A program made the translations under genes and the position numbers. Source: Haloterrigena sp. KLK7 (lineage in GTDB: Archaea > Halobacteriota > Halobacteria > Halobacteriales > Natrialbaceae). From it: DNA of 64,000 nucleotides. This document shows positions 42,005-50,967 of the stretch, piece by piece (the first letter of the stretch is position 1; every line of letters begins with the position of its first letter). The notes beneath the pieces are model-generated. The model worked only from the letters and a program-made list of their open reading frames with translations. It was not told where the DNA came from and made no database searches. The stretch lies in NCBI RefSeq assembly GCF_037914945.1, contig NZ_CP149789.1, positions 1 through 64,000 of the forward strand. The letters run 5' to 3'.

Positions 42005-42185
42005 GTTCCCTGTACTTACCGTTTGTCAGGTAGTTACAGAAGGGGTATGGGAACTGTTCTATGACGCCCTGGACTGTCAATTGCCAGTTCAGTGGAACCT
42101 TCCACGAGCGACACGGCGCCGTGTGCGTCGGCCAACACACGATGGGGGGACTGTCAGACCTAGCGACCAGCGAATCACCGAACTC
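42005..42185. repeat. Composite of two dispersed repeats
   Basis: CTGTACTTACCGTTTGTCAG, then GGGTATGGGAACTGTTCTATG (third copy of that family), is joined to GGACTGTCAATTGCCAGTTC, then CACGAGCGACACGGCGCCGTG and GGGGGACTGTCAG, as in right-flank copy B (34150-34225). A 3' gene scrap follows to 42290 (ATCMEGGREETPDIFDNYEP). Confidence 0.65.
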
Positions 42186-42383
42186 GAGGAGATAGAATGT
42201 GCACGGGCTACGTGCATGGAGGGCGGCCGCGAGGAGACCCCCGACATTTTCGACAACTACGAACCGTTCATTCGCGAGAGCGACCAATGAGTGAACCTCG
42301 GCCTCGTGGCTGTTATTTGCCGGTACAGGAGTCTACTTATTATCTGACTCACTGTCTCTTCATACAATCCAGGGTGTTGCCTA

Positions 42384-42524
42384 ATGGCAGAGTGTTCAAA
42401 CTGCGGTAGTCACGTCACAGACCAGTATCGGCGCGTCTTTAGCGACAACAGCGGCGAACTCCACGCTTGTTCGAACTGTCGGAACACCACTGATATGCTC
42501 GGTGGTGCGGGAGTTGGCGAGTAA
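42384..42524 (+). CDS. Small zinc-ribbon protein (DUF7563-like), second copy
   Basis: 46 residues: AECSNCGSHVTDQYRRVFSD, then NSGELHACSNCRNTTDML. It is a close relative of the protein at 36605-36754, with both CxxC pairs intact. Upstream there are only fragments of the genes that accompany its relative. Confidence 0.75.
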   Translation: MAECSNCGSHVTDQYRRVFSDNSGELHACSNCRNTTDMLGGAGVGE

Positions 42525-42669
42525 CCACAAGACAGTTACCTAGAGGTCCAAATTATATCGCTTGATAATGGGTGTGGGCTATATTCTATGACGCGCACCC
42601 CACCAGAACCTATTCAGCGAATTTGAGACCGCGTTCGAAGCGTGGTGTGACAAAAACTGTGCCTCTATC

Positions 42670-45204
42670 CTACGGAGTTGTCTGAGAAAGCGCTTGCTGC
42701 TCGAGCAGTGGACCCATCTGCACTGCCCAGTTGTTCCCGGTAGATCCTGTTGCTGTGAGCGCAGCTGCTAGTCGCAGCCACGGGCCAACTCGCTGGTGAT
42801 CAAGTAATCGCTGGGGGTCTGGCGGCCAGAACAGTACGCTACCAAGTGGGTCGTCAGGATCACCGTATCGCTCCGGCGGGAGGATTGTCTCGAGAAATGC
42901 GTCGGCGGCGTCGAGAAGTGTCTGGTTCTCCTCGAGGACAGTTGGAACAACGGAATCGCGGCGTTCGGAGGTAGTCTGGAACGATAGTGCTAGGCGGTAT
43001 CCAGTCTCGTCAACCTGGATGAGATTGAACGCCTCAAGCCAGTTGCGATAGTTCCGGATGGTCCGTGCTGAGACGCTCGCTCGGTCGGCGAGGTCCCGCT
43101 GTGACAGGCGGTTTTCGGCTGTGAGAAGCGTCTGAACAATTCGGCCAACCGTCGGTGGGAGATCGGGGAGCAACTGCTCGGGATCGAGTGTTCCTAACGC
43201 GTAGCGGAGTTCGTCCGGCCGAAGCTCTCGACTCTCGTCTTCGGTGGCGAGTTGCTGGAGTGCTCGGGCAGCAGCGTATGGCGAGCCGGTCAGCGCGTGG
43301 AGCAACGACACAATCTCTCGAGTCGGTCGGAGGGTCTTGGTCTGCAGGATGCGTGTTGTAGTCGCTGCATACGCCGTCCGATCGACCGTTGAAAGAGAAA
43401 CATGGACCGCGAACTCGGGAGCGTCGTCAGCGACCGCTGTTGGCGTCTCGAGCGATTGCTCGAGCGTGGGGCGGAGTCGGTGGACATCAGCTCCGCGAAC
43501 GACCAGGGAGCCAATGAGAGTCCCTAACGGGTCGTCGGCATCGACTGTCGGTGTGAGTGCGGTGCGACGCTTTTCCTCACGAGACTCGAACAGTTGTCGG
43601 TACGAGGCAAACACACCGTATTTCCCCTGAATCGCGGCCGAAATACTGATCGAGGTTGCGAGTTCGTCTAGCGACTCGGTCTCGAGTCCCGACGGGATGC
43701 GAAGCTCTCGAACGATATCAATTTCGAGAGCATCGAACAGATGCACAATCGAACCAGCAAGGCCATGAGCTGAGCGCATGATCGATCCACGGAAGCGGTC
43801 GCGATCTTCATAGTCGCCGGCTGCGAGTTTCGCGGTGAGATCCTCGAGGTCGGTTCCCCACTCGATGAACGCCTCACGAAGCGTCTCGGGATCTTCGAGC
43901 GCTTCGTCGGAAAGGGCGCCGATACAGCGAGCATCTCGCAAGATTGCCGGCGGATCCTCGAGTCCCTCGAGACGGCTATCAATGAGTGCTCGGTTGAGCA
44001 ATCGCGGCGAGGCTAACGCCGTCGCGAGACTCACCACATACTGCAGGGGTCCACTTGCCCGAACGGCAACGACGGCTTCCTCGCGATCAGCGTCGAAACT
44101 TACGTATCGAGTATGGTCGGGACCGTCCGTACGATCCTCGAACGGGGCCTCAACAAGGGTGATCCCGCCGTTCTCTCCACAGCCAGCGGCGGCGGCATGC
44201 CCTGGACGATCGAGGTAGGCCGTTCGGTAGGGGTTGCTGTCCTCTCTGCCGTCATCCCCCTCCCCTCGTGTGCGCGGGGTTACACGGCACTGTTGAGAGG
44301 ATGTTCCGGTGTCGCTCACGGCCTCGGTCAGTTCCTGTTGACGACCGTGTTGGGCGTCGAGTGTGGTGAGTAGCTGTCGACCGGCCTCGAGCAACTCGAC
44401 AGTCCGATCATCGGCAGGGCCGAACTCAGCGACCAGGCCGAGCTCAGTGAGCGAGTTTGTCTCGGAGACCAAGAGCTGGGAGATCCGACTGCGATCGACG
44501 TCATGCATCGCCCGCAACGCGTGTCGAGAGAGTGTTTCAGCGGGTTCGTTGGCGAGTTGCCGGAGGAGTTTGACCTTCCGACCGTCCGGATCCAGCGCCT
44601 CGAGGGCGTCGTCGACGCGGTCCCCAGTAGGGTGGTGTGTCTCTCGCCATTCGCTCACGCCGGGAAGGTCTTCGCGGTGCTCTCGAGCGAGCCAATGGTG
44701 GGTTCTCCCAGTGGCGACAATGCGGACGTCGAAGCCAGTCGCGAGGACGGCGAGCAGTCGACAGATCGACTCTCGTTTTCGCCGTGGAGCATCTTCGAAC
44801 GCGTGGTCGATAATGACTGTGAGCGTCGGTGGGTGGTCGTTGGGGACGTGGGCAGCGAAGAATTGGGCGGTCGCGAGCAGATCCTCGAGACTTGCATGGC
44901 CCTGTCCGAGCTTCGGGACGAGATCAGCGGCCAGACGCCAGGCTTCATGCCGGTTGCCGCGGGCGACCTCGAGGATCCGGGAGCGTAACCAGTAGGGAAC
45001 GTTCTGCTCCTCGAGGGCGTCATAGCAGTCTGGGACGGTGCGGCCGTCAGCGAACCGGCGCACGGCGCGGATGAATTGGTCTCGGATCGACTGCTGGGCG
45101 AACAGCTGGTCCCACAGCTCTGAGACAGGATCGGTGTCGATCTCGAGGGTGGCTTGTGGGGACAGCGGCGGCTGCTGGGTCGGTGTGAGTCCCGCGTCGG
45201 TCAC
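42670..45204 (-). CDS. Large HTH-containing protein of unknown function
   Basis: 844 residues. An N-terminal region (about 20-260) contains PPTLTVIIDHAFEDA followed by a strand-like VRIVATGRTHHW, reminiscent of an NTPase Walker-B strand, but no Walker A is visible. Near 690-740 a helix-turn-helix reads NRLSQRDLADRASVSARTIR. The C-terminal part is helical. Similar large proteins occur on haloarchaeal plasmids beside small Cys-rich genes. It is the last gene of a three-gene operon and may be a regulator or replicon-specific factor. Confidence 0.7.
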   Translation of the reverse strand: MTDAGLTPTQQPPLSPQATLEIDTDPVSELWDQLFAQQSIRDQFIRAVRRFADGRTVPDCYDALEEQNVPYWLRSRILEVARGNRHEAWRLAADLVPKLGQGHASLEDLLATAQFFAAHVPNDHPPTLTVIIDHAFEDAPRRKRESICRLLAVLATGFDVRIVATGRTHHWLAREHREDLPGVSEWRETHHPTGDRVDDALEALDPDGRKVKLLRQLANEPAETLSRHALRAMHDVDRSRISQLLVSETNSLTELGLVAEFGPADDRTVELLEAGRQLLTTLDAQHGRQQELTEAVSDTGTSSQQCRVTPRTRGEGDDGREDSNPYRTAYLDRPGHAAAAGCGENGGITLVEAPFEDRTDGPDHTRYVSFDADREEAVVAVRASGPLQYVVSLATALASPRLLNRALIDSRLEGLEDPPAILRDARCIGALSDEALEDPETLREAFIEWGTDLEDLTAKLAAGDYEDRDRFRGSIMRSAHGLAGSIVHLFDALEIDIVRELRIPSGLETESLDELATSISISAAIQGKYGVFASYRQLFESREEKRRTALTPTVDADDPLGTLIGSLVVRGADVHRLRPTLEQSLETPTAVADDAPEFAVHVSLSTVDRTAYAATTTRILQTKTLRPTREIVSLLHALTGSPYAAARALQQLATEDESRELRPDELRYALGTLDPEQLLPDLPPTVGRIVQTLLTAENRLSQRDLADRASVSARTIRNYRNWLEAFNLIQVDETGYRLALSFQTTSERRDSVVPTVLEENQTLLDAADAFLETILPPERYGDPDDPLGSVLFWPPDPQRLLDHQRVGPWLRLAAALTATGSTGNNWAVQMGPLLEQQALSQTTP

Positions 45205-45312
45205 GGTAGGCGTACCTCGAGTGCGAGCTGAGGGCGTGCTGACTGGCGAGTGGAGTGGCGTGCCATCGAGTCCTGGAAGCGAGTGCAGAGAGTGCGGACA
45301 GCCGAGCGCAGT

Positions 45313-45392
45313 GGCTCACCGACTGTCGGCGTGAGTGCGTGTTAGAGGCTCACCGACTGTCGGCGTGAGTGCGTGTTAGAGGCTCACCGATT
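45313..45392. repeat. Tandem 34-base repeat, 2.3 copies, each a hairpin
   Basis: The unit beginning GGCTCACCGACTGTCGGCGT starts at 45313, 45347 and 45381 (the last partial). Each unit contains CTCACCGAC-TGT-CGGCGTGAG, an imperfect stem. The array lies between two genes of one operon, and the last partial unit includes the stop codon of the 122-residue gene. Confidence 0.85.
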
Positions 45393-45752
45393 CGGGATGG
45401 GGATCGCCTCTGGTTCGGTGGCCCTGTTTGAGGGTGGACTCGAGTCTGCGAGTTCGGGCTCGAGAGCAACTAACCGTGTCTGCTGGGTGGGTAGATCAGC
45501 GCGGGTGCCGAGCCGGCACTCGGCGAGGAGTTCCGTACAGCCAAGGGTTGGCTCTGTGATGGTGTCAGGACTGCAGGCCACGCAGTAGGGGCGATGGATC
45601 GCCCAGCGGTCGGTCTCGGCTGGGCGGGAGGCGAGGATGGTCACGCGGTCGCCTTCGTACAGTCGGTACTCGCAGTGTTGGCATTTGGTGGTGTCGTGGG
45701 GACCGACCGGGAACCCCTCGAGGAGTTGGGTAGGGGTGGTGACGACTTTCAT
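45384..45752 (-). CDS. Cys-rich protein, middle gene of the operon
   Basis: 122 residues: KCQHCEYRLYEGDRVTILAS, RWAIHRPYCVACSPDTITEP, TLGCTELLAECRLG. Two CxxC-type pairs suggest a zinc-binding treble clef. It overlaps the upstream gene by four bases and is separated from the 844-residue gene by the tandem hairpin repeats. Function unknown. Confidence 0.65.
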   Translation of the reverse strand: MKVVTTPTQLLEGFPVGPHDTTKCQHCEYRLYEGDRVTILASRPAETDRWAIHRPYCVACSPDTITEPTLGCTELLAECRLGTRADLPTQQTRLVALEPELADSSPPSNRATEPEAIPIPNR

Positions 45753-46051
45753 CGGTCGTCACCCTCGAGTGCATCGAAGAATGAGTTCGTGAGGCTCGAG
45801 TAGAGGTGTTGGGTTGTGAAGCCGCGTTCGGCGTTGACGTACTCGATCCAATCGTTGATGTGCTGGTCGCAGGTGTTGAGGTTGTAGCGGTAGGTACGTT
45901 CTGTGTTGTGGACGACGTGGACGGTTTCGTCTGTGGTGCGGTAGACGTGGTGTGCGCCCTCGGTGTCGATGCCGACGAGGATGTAGTTTGGTCGGGGGTC
46001 GGTGCGACTGCGAGCCGAAACTGTTTCGGTTGTGCGTGGTTGAATTGACAT
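45749..46051 (-). CDS. First gene of the 844-residue protein operon
   Basis: Start chosen at 46051 (MSIQPRTTETVSARSRTDPR), 100 residues. The centre reads NYILVGIDTEGAHHVYRTTD, ETVHVVHNTERTYRYNLNTC and the C-terminus is helical (LYSSLTNSFFDALE). Likely beta-rich. Its ATGA overlap with the Cys-rich gene shows coupling. Function unknown. Confidence 0.6.
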   Translation of the reverse strand: MSIQPRTTETVSARSRTDPRPNYILVGIDTEGAHHVYRTTDETVHVVHNTERTYRYNLNTCDQHINDWIEYVNAERGFTTQHLYSSLTNSFFDALEGDDR

Positions 46052-46154
46052 TGGTCTTGGCCTCAAGACCGAGGTCGGCTGTCCTTAGCAGCCGGCCGAG
46101 ATTTTCCTGGCACCCTCGGTCTCTACATCATAGTCTACAAGCCACGCGCATAAA

Positions 46155-46228
46155 TGTTACTACTTGTGCGATCTATCTGAGTGGTTGAGTAGTACTAAGT
46201 TCGGTCGGAATGTACTACTTGTGTGACC
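46155..46228. promoter_or_regulatory. Direct-repeat operator between divergent genes
   Basis: TACTACTTGTGCGA at 46158-46171 and TACTACTTGTGTGA at 46213-46226 are near-identical direct repeats 55 bases apart. An inverted AGTAGTACTA lies between them near 46190. The right copy ends just before the ATG of the small regulator (46234), consistent with autoregulation and control of the divergent operon. Confidence 0.6.
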
Positions 46229-46233
46229 AAGGA

Positions 46234-46464
46234 ATGGAATCTGTGACGCTGAAAATCACGAACGCTACTGAACAAATTCTGGATGTACTACAAGAGGGTC
46301 GTGCAACACCAGGCTATATCCAGCGTGAGACCGGCTTAGCTCGCAATACCGTACACAATCAGCTAAATGCGCTTCTTGCCGCTGATGTTGTTGTATATGT
46401 TGATGAGCCGACTGGGTTATACGAACTCGTTGAGGATCCCCGCAATGATGACGACACCGCCTAA
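46234..46464 (+). CDS. Winged-helix regulator, 76 residues
   Basis: Start chosen at 46234 (MESVTLKITNATEQILDVLQ), since the earlier start lies in the operator. Winged helix: EGRATPGYIQRETGLARNTV, HNQLNALLAADVVVYVDEPT, ending LYELVEDPRNDDD. Same family as the regulator at 23.1 kb. It probably binds the direct repeats just upstream and controls itself and the divergent 844-residue operon. Confidence 0.75.
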   Translation: MESVTLKITNATEQILDVLQEGRATPGYIQRETGLARNTVHNQLNALLAADVVVYVDEPTGLYELVEDPRNDDDTA

Positions 46465-46465
46465 T

Positions 46466-46675
46466 GAGGTTTTTGAGCGAAGCGCGAAACGATCTTCACC
46501 GGAGCGACGGGGAGCCAGCTGACCGTCAAAACTCCATCCACACGCCCTCAGGCACTCGCTGTCGAACTATATGTTAGGAGACTCCGACACCAGGCTTGTG
46601 GACGTGCGCAATAGGCTTCGCCACCGTAGCGTGTCTACGACAGAACGAGTCTACGAACACTTCCAACGTTGGTGA
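46466..46675 (+). pseudogene. C-terminal remnant of a tyrosine recombinase
   Basis: Reads KLHPHALRHSLSNYMLGDSD, then VRNRLRHRSVSTTERVYEHF. The HxLRH box and the catalytic Tyr in ERVYEHF are the conserved C-terminal boxes of XerC/D-type recombinases. An in-frame stop lies before the HxLRH box and there is no N-terminal part. It is distinct from the integrase at 52.8 kb. It marks the left edge of the AT-rich cargo at 46.7-48.6 kb. Confidence 0.75.
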
Positions 46676-46698
46676 TAGCTGATTTAGGACTCAGACAG

Positions 46699-47430
46699 TC
46701 ACTCAATTGGATCATTGAACAAACTAGACTGCTTCACCGGCACGTCAAGACAGTAATCAGATGTCACTTGCTCCACTAAATCACAAAACCAACTATCTGC
46801 GAATGGATGCACGTAGACTTCCTGGATCAAGGAATCTAATTCACACTCAATATACTTACCAGAGGGGGTACGTCCATTATCGGATTTCTCGTGGTCCCGA
46901 ACAACGATACGATACTCGTCTTCATGACTGAAACTTTGTCTCTTATGAAAAATCACAGAAGGATCTTCGTTCGGTATTGCGTCCTCATCATAGTTCTTGT
47001 AACTGACTAATCCAGAGTAGAAGTCGTATCTGTTGGGCTCAAGTGCGGTAGACAGGTCTCCTACAGTTGTTTTTATTGCTACCCCCTCGTTCTTGTTAGT
47101 ATATAGGTCCCAGAGTGCAGCGGATTGATGATCTTTGTGTGTCCAGCAATTAACGAGGTAAATCCCGATGTATTTGTTGATTGTATTGACGATCCTGGTC
47201 GCGTAGGACTCTCGTTTCCCCTGATTTTCCATAAGACGTTCAATCAATTCTTGTTTGTTTTCTTTAGGAAGCAGTCCTTCGTAGGGGTCTGTGAACTCCT
47301 TGGTAGAATTAAACCAGAGTTCCCCTCTTGAGAGCAGAGAAACATACTTTGAGAAACTCATATATCGCCATAGAGTCGCTTTAGGGTCGGCCGACGGTGG
47401 CTTCCAGTCAGATACCTTCTCATCCTCCAT
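46699..47430 (-). CDS. DUF2971 protein
   Basis: 243 residues: LWRYMSFSKYVSLLSRGELW, FNSTKEFTDPYEG, YLVNCWTHKDHQSAALWDLY, then EGVAIKTTVGDL and FSHEDEYRIVVRD. This is the DUF2971 pattern (Y/F near the start, CW.....S..LW in the middle, ExE/DEYR near the end). Members occur in bacterial and archaeal defence-like islands, but no activity is established. AT-rich codons indicate transfer. Confidence 0.85.
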   Translation of the reverse strand: MEDEKVSDWKPPSADPKATLWRYMSFSKYVSLLSRGELWFNSTKEFTDPYEGLLPKENKQELIERLMENQGKRESYATRIVNTINKYIGIYLVNCWTHKDHQSAALWDLYTNKNEGVAIKTTVGDLSTALEPNRYDFYSGLVSYKNYDEDAIPNEDPSVIFHKRQSFSHEDEYRIVVRDHEKSDNGRTPSGKYIECELDSLIQEVYVHPFADSWFCDLVEQVTSDYCLDVPVKQSSLFNDPIE

Positions 47431-47866
47431 GAGGACAATCAGCGAAGTCTACATCAAATAGATTTGGTTACGATTCAGGGACTACCGATTTCCTGAGCAA
47501 AGGGAAACTCTGACTCTACGATAGTTTTATGTCGGTAAAGCATAGTGACCACCACATCCAGGAGAAGGTCACTGAAAAAGAAGATGCTGGCTCAGAAGAA
47601 CAATCCAAAAGTGACCTTCGGGCGGAAATCTACGAGCAATTTGATGTGAATTGTAGGACAGATGTGGACAGTTCATGTTATCTCAGTCAGAAATTTTCAT
47701 TTAGACCACAGACGCATAGACAGGTATGTCCGAGTCAGATGATGTGGATTGCACAGTTCATCTCGTTTTCACCGCGTCTCACTCAGCTTGAATACTTAAA
47801 ACGCGGTAGTCGCTCGTGAACAGAAGAACCAAGACAATAACACGGCATCTATCTTAAACACTACAC
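47431..47866. other. AT-rich intergenic stretch
   Basis: About 430 bases between two AT-rich genes. A 96-codon plus frame at 47529-47819 begins MSVKHSDHHIQEKVTEKEDA and could be a small gene, but its second half is not gene-like. Left uncalled. Confidence 0.4.
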
Positions 47867-48592
47867 ATGACACGTCCATTTCGTCTTTTTAGCCAATACG
47901 ACTTCTTCAGCGTGTTTCTCCCAGGTCTAGCCACTCTAATGAGCTTCTATATGGTTATACCTCAAGAGATCACATTTGGTCCAATAGTTGCGATAATCCC
48001 TGTTCTCGTCTTAGCATTCGTTCTTGGTCAAGCACTTCACTCACTTGCTGCAGGACTTGAGAAACTAATTGCCAAATCCTGTTTAGTCACTAGTCACAGA
48101 ACATTATTTGCGGAAAAAATACTTAATCCCGATAACGCAGAAAAACGCATTATAGAAGAATTCAAAGTAGAATGCAGTCGTCTACTTCATGATCCTTCTC
48201 TACTGATAGAATCAGAAGAAAATACCTCTCACTCATCGGAGGAATGGAAGGAACTCTATCCAACAATCCAGAGCTACATATACAATAGTGAGGTCGGCCG
48301 GTCACGAACCTTCCAAGCGATCTATGCCTTCTCACGAAGTATGTCCGTCCTCTTCGTAGGACTCCCTCTTTTCTATATAACTTATTATCTTTTTCAGAAG
48401 AACGGTTTCTTCTTCGATAGACAGTCAAAATATCTGTTATACTTCCCAAACTTCGGAGAATTCATCGAGGTAGCCTGGCCACTTTGCTGGCTTGGTGCAC
48501 TGCTATTCCTCTACTCTACATACACCTACCGAAAATTCTTTGTACAATATCTGATCTCAGACTTTGTAGCTCTTCGAACAGTTGACCATTGA
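47867..48592 (+). CDS. AT-rich membrane protein of unknown function
   Basis: 241 residues. Two N-terminal helices (about 14-34, 38-60; VAIIPVLVLAFVLGQALHSL) and two near the C-terminus (about 155-175, 195-220) surround a soluble loop of 90 residues with ILNPDNAEKRIIEEFKVECS. Resembles small membrane proteins seen in accessory and defence islands, without a named family. Base composition as its DUF2971 neighbour. Confidence 0.65.
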   Translation: MTRPFRLFSQYDFFSVFLPGLATLMSFYMVIPQEITFGPIVAIIPVLVLAFVLGQALHSLAAGLEKLIAKSCLVTSHRTLFAEKILNPDNAEKRIIEEFKVECSRLLHDPSLLIESEENTSHSSEEWKELYPTIQSYIYNSEVGRSRTFQAIYAFSRSMSVLFVGLPLFYITYYLFQKNGFFFDRQSKYLLYFPNFGEFIEVAWPLCWLGALLFLYSTYTYRKFFVQYLISDFVALRTVDH

Positions 48593-48879
48593 CCACTACC
48601 CGACTCTCTATATCACCTCAATTTCAGTGTTATCACTCCACTCCGTTCATATCAGTGCAGATACTGAAACTGTGGTTTGTCGATGTGCCCGTCTCATGAA
48701 CCGAAATACGATAGAGGTCCAGTCACACCCATTGCGAGGAGGACTGTGAGTACAATCGCCGAATCCGTGTAATTCAAACTGCTACTACTACTAAATCAGG
48801 AGACTCCTTCTCAGGGTTGTCACTAGAAGAGACAGCGATATCGACAGGAGAGCCGACGATCAAGTCCGTCTATATCTGT

Positions 48880-49680
48880 GTTCCTATCTTGTAGTTAGCT
48901 TTCTCGCGTTCACACACCGCTTCAGCGGTTGGCCGGGTCACAACAGGTGTGGCGCCTCCTACACTCACTGTACTCTCCTCGAGCAGATCAAGGTGGCAAT
49001 AGGATCTTCGAACAGTCCGGTTACCGTCTCGAGCTCCATTGTCAGAATTTGTTGGCTGTTTTGAACTCACCTGTCGGGTGCGTTCCTCAAGATCTCCTCC
49101 ACCAAGTTCCGTCATTGCCTCCCAGACGCGCGTAATGGCGGTTTCGTGAGGCTGTTCGCCCATGATCGCAGTCAGGGCCGCTCGTACGTCGTCGCGAGTG
49201 AAGAACACACCATCACCAGTAGTTCGCTTGGTAGCGAACTCCTCCCAGTGTTTTGCAACAAGCAACGTACGGTAGGAGTTTGCTCGCTGCGCTCATCGAC
49301 GAAGCGTTGCTTGACCTTGTACTGGCGGCAGTTCGCGAAGAAGTGCAGCGCGAGGGTCAGTCGCCACTGGGCAGCTGTGATGTCTCGTTGGCCATGTCGT
49401 CGCCTCGTTCTCTTCGTGCGTGGCTTTGACCTGGCAGGCTTTGACGCTTGCAGAGCGGGCGATCTCCTTCTCTTCTTCAGCGTCTGACTTGACTTGAGTA
49501 GTGTTCTTCGCGAGGTCCTTGCGCGTCTGATCGTTCTTATCGACGCGCTCCTCGAGGTCGGCGATCTGTTCGGATTGGGTTTCGACCTGACGTTTGAGCA
49601 TCTCGTTTTCGCTCTCAAGCAATTCGACTCTCGTGCGGAGTGCTCGAAGCTCGTTCGTCAGCGTCTGGATGGAGACTGTG
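48880..49680 (-). pseudogene. Broken coiled-coil protein gene of a haloarchaeal element
   Basis: Pieces in several frames: TNELRALRTRVELLESENEM, LKRQVETQSEQIADLEERVD (coiled coil), KNTTQVKSDAEEEKEIARSA, then HWEEFATKRTTGDGVFFTRD, VRAALTAIMGEQPHETAITR and VWEAMTELGGGDLEERTRQV. I recognise this order from proteins common on haloarchaeal plasmids and proviruses, of unknown role. At least two frameshifts and no intact start. Confidence 0.65.
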
Positions 49681-49769
49681 CGTCGTCGCTGTCAGTGGGA
49701 GTCAAGAGCTATCAGCTGAAGGACAGGATGCGGTTTCGAAAGATCACTTGTCCTATCATCCGAAAGTGA

Positions 49770-50521
49770 TAATCTTAGTCAATAAGTCGATGAATGACGA
49801 CGAGGCATGGGCGTGGGCCGATCGCCACGAGGTGACCGAGCAGATCGAGGAGACGCTCTTGAACGCTCTCCATTGGGAAGACATTCCGCTCGGTCCCGAC
49901 GGTAACAGCGTGTACCTCCCAGACGATCACTTCGACGCTGTGGCCTGTGACGATCCGGTCGAACTCTACGAGGATCCAACCCCGCGCCTTGAGGCGAAGT
50001 CGGACCACCTGTTGATGACGACGCTGCGAGACATGGGCGAGACGGCTCGCGACGTCACTGAGACAGTTGCGACCGACGGCGGTACAACGGTCGACGGTCT
50101 CGCCGACCAGCTGGGGAAACACCTCGCGACGATCTACCGGGCGATAGAAGATCTCGACGACGTCCTCGAGCTCGACCAGAGCGACGCCTCGTTACGGGCG
50201 CGGAAGTACCGCGAGGAGTTGCGGGCGCTCGTCGAGTCGGTCGAGTATACGATCGAGAGCTACGCCGACCGGATGCAGCACCTCATCGGACTGGCCGATC
50301 ACGTCGCCGAGTCGTCGCCGTTCCAGAAGTGGCTTGCTGAGAATGGCGCCGACCTCGAGTTCGACGAACAGGTCGAACCACGGCGAATGCGGATCGATAC
50401 GGTTCTCTCGGGTTGAAGGCCGATAGCTTCGAGAACGTCGGCACGATAGCCGCCGAGGCCCTCGAGAAGTGGTCGAAGTCAGGGAACGATCCGACGATCC
50501 TCTGCGGTGCCGAGTTGACCT
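49770..50521 (+). pseudogene. C-terminal remnant of a large accessory protein with HTH
   Basis: Coding-like from about 49770: WADRHEVTEQIEETLLNALH, YLPDDHFDAVACDDPVELYE, then a helix-turn-helix, TTVDGLADQLGKHLATIYRA. The frame stops at 50416, but the next frame continues KADSFENVGTIAAEALEKWS to 50521. One frameshift near 50412 and a missing N-terminal half. Similar C-terminal regions occur in long haloarchaeal mobile-element proteins. Confidence 0.6.
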
Positions 50522-50967
50522 AGAGGACTCCCGGCGGCGGAACGGAAACCGGATTCGTCGGTGCCGTCGCTGATCGGTGAGCCGGCCTGAGTAGTGGCAA
50601 CACTACTTCGTCACTTTATTTAGACAACCACAGTTTCGTTAGTAGCTGATTTTCACAAGTTCCGTTGTATTTGCCCTCTCGAGGGCGGGATTGGCACTTG
50701 CTGTTGAGATCGCGGATCAACAGAGTTCCCAGTAAGCGATGCGATTTGCCAGCTCGAATAGATAGCGTCTCCAAGGCGACAGCATCAAAAATTCCGCCTA
50801 ACAACTGCTGCACGTTAATTCGTTATCGAGAAGGGATTCAACTCCGATCATGCAGAACTATTACTATGACAAGAATACTAAATCATATACAGCAAGGTTT
50901 GATAGGACATCACAAGATTCAAGATACTGCTATGAATCACCTGAAATGAGGACTATACCAACAGAAC
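50522..50967. other. Gene-free stretch
   Basis: About 450 bases with falling GC content toward the next gene. A 65-codon minus frame at 50616-50813 is not supported. The final 100 bases are AT-rich and should hold the promoter of the next gene. Confidence 0.45.
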
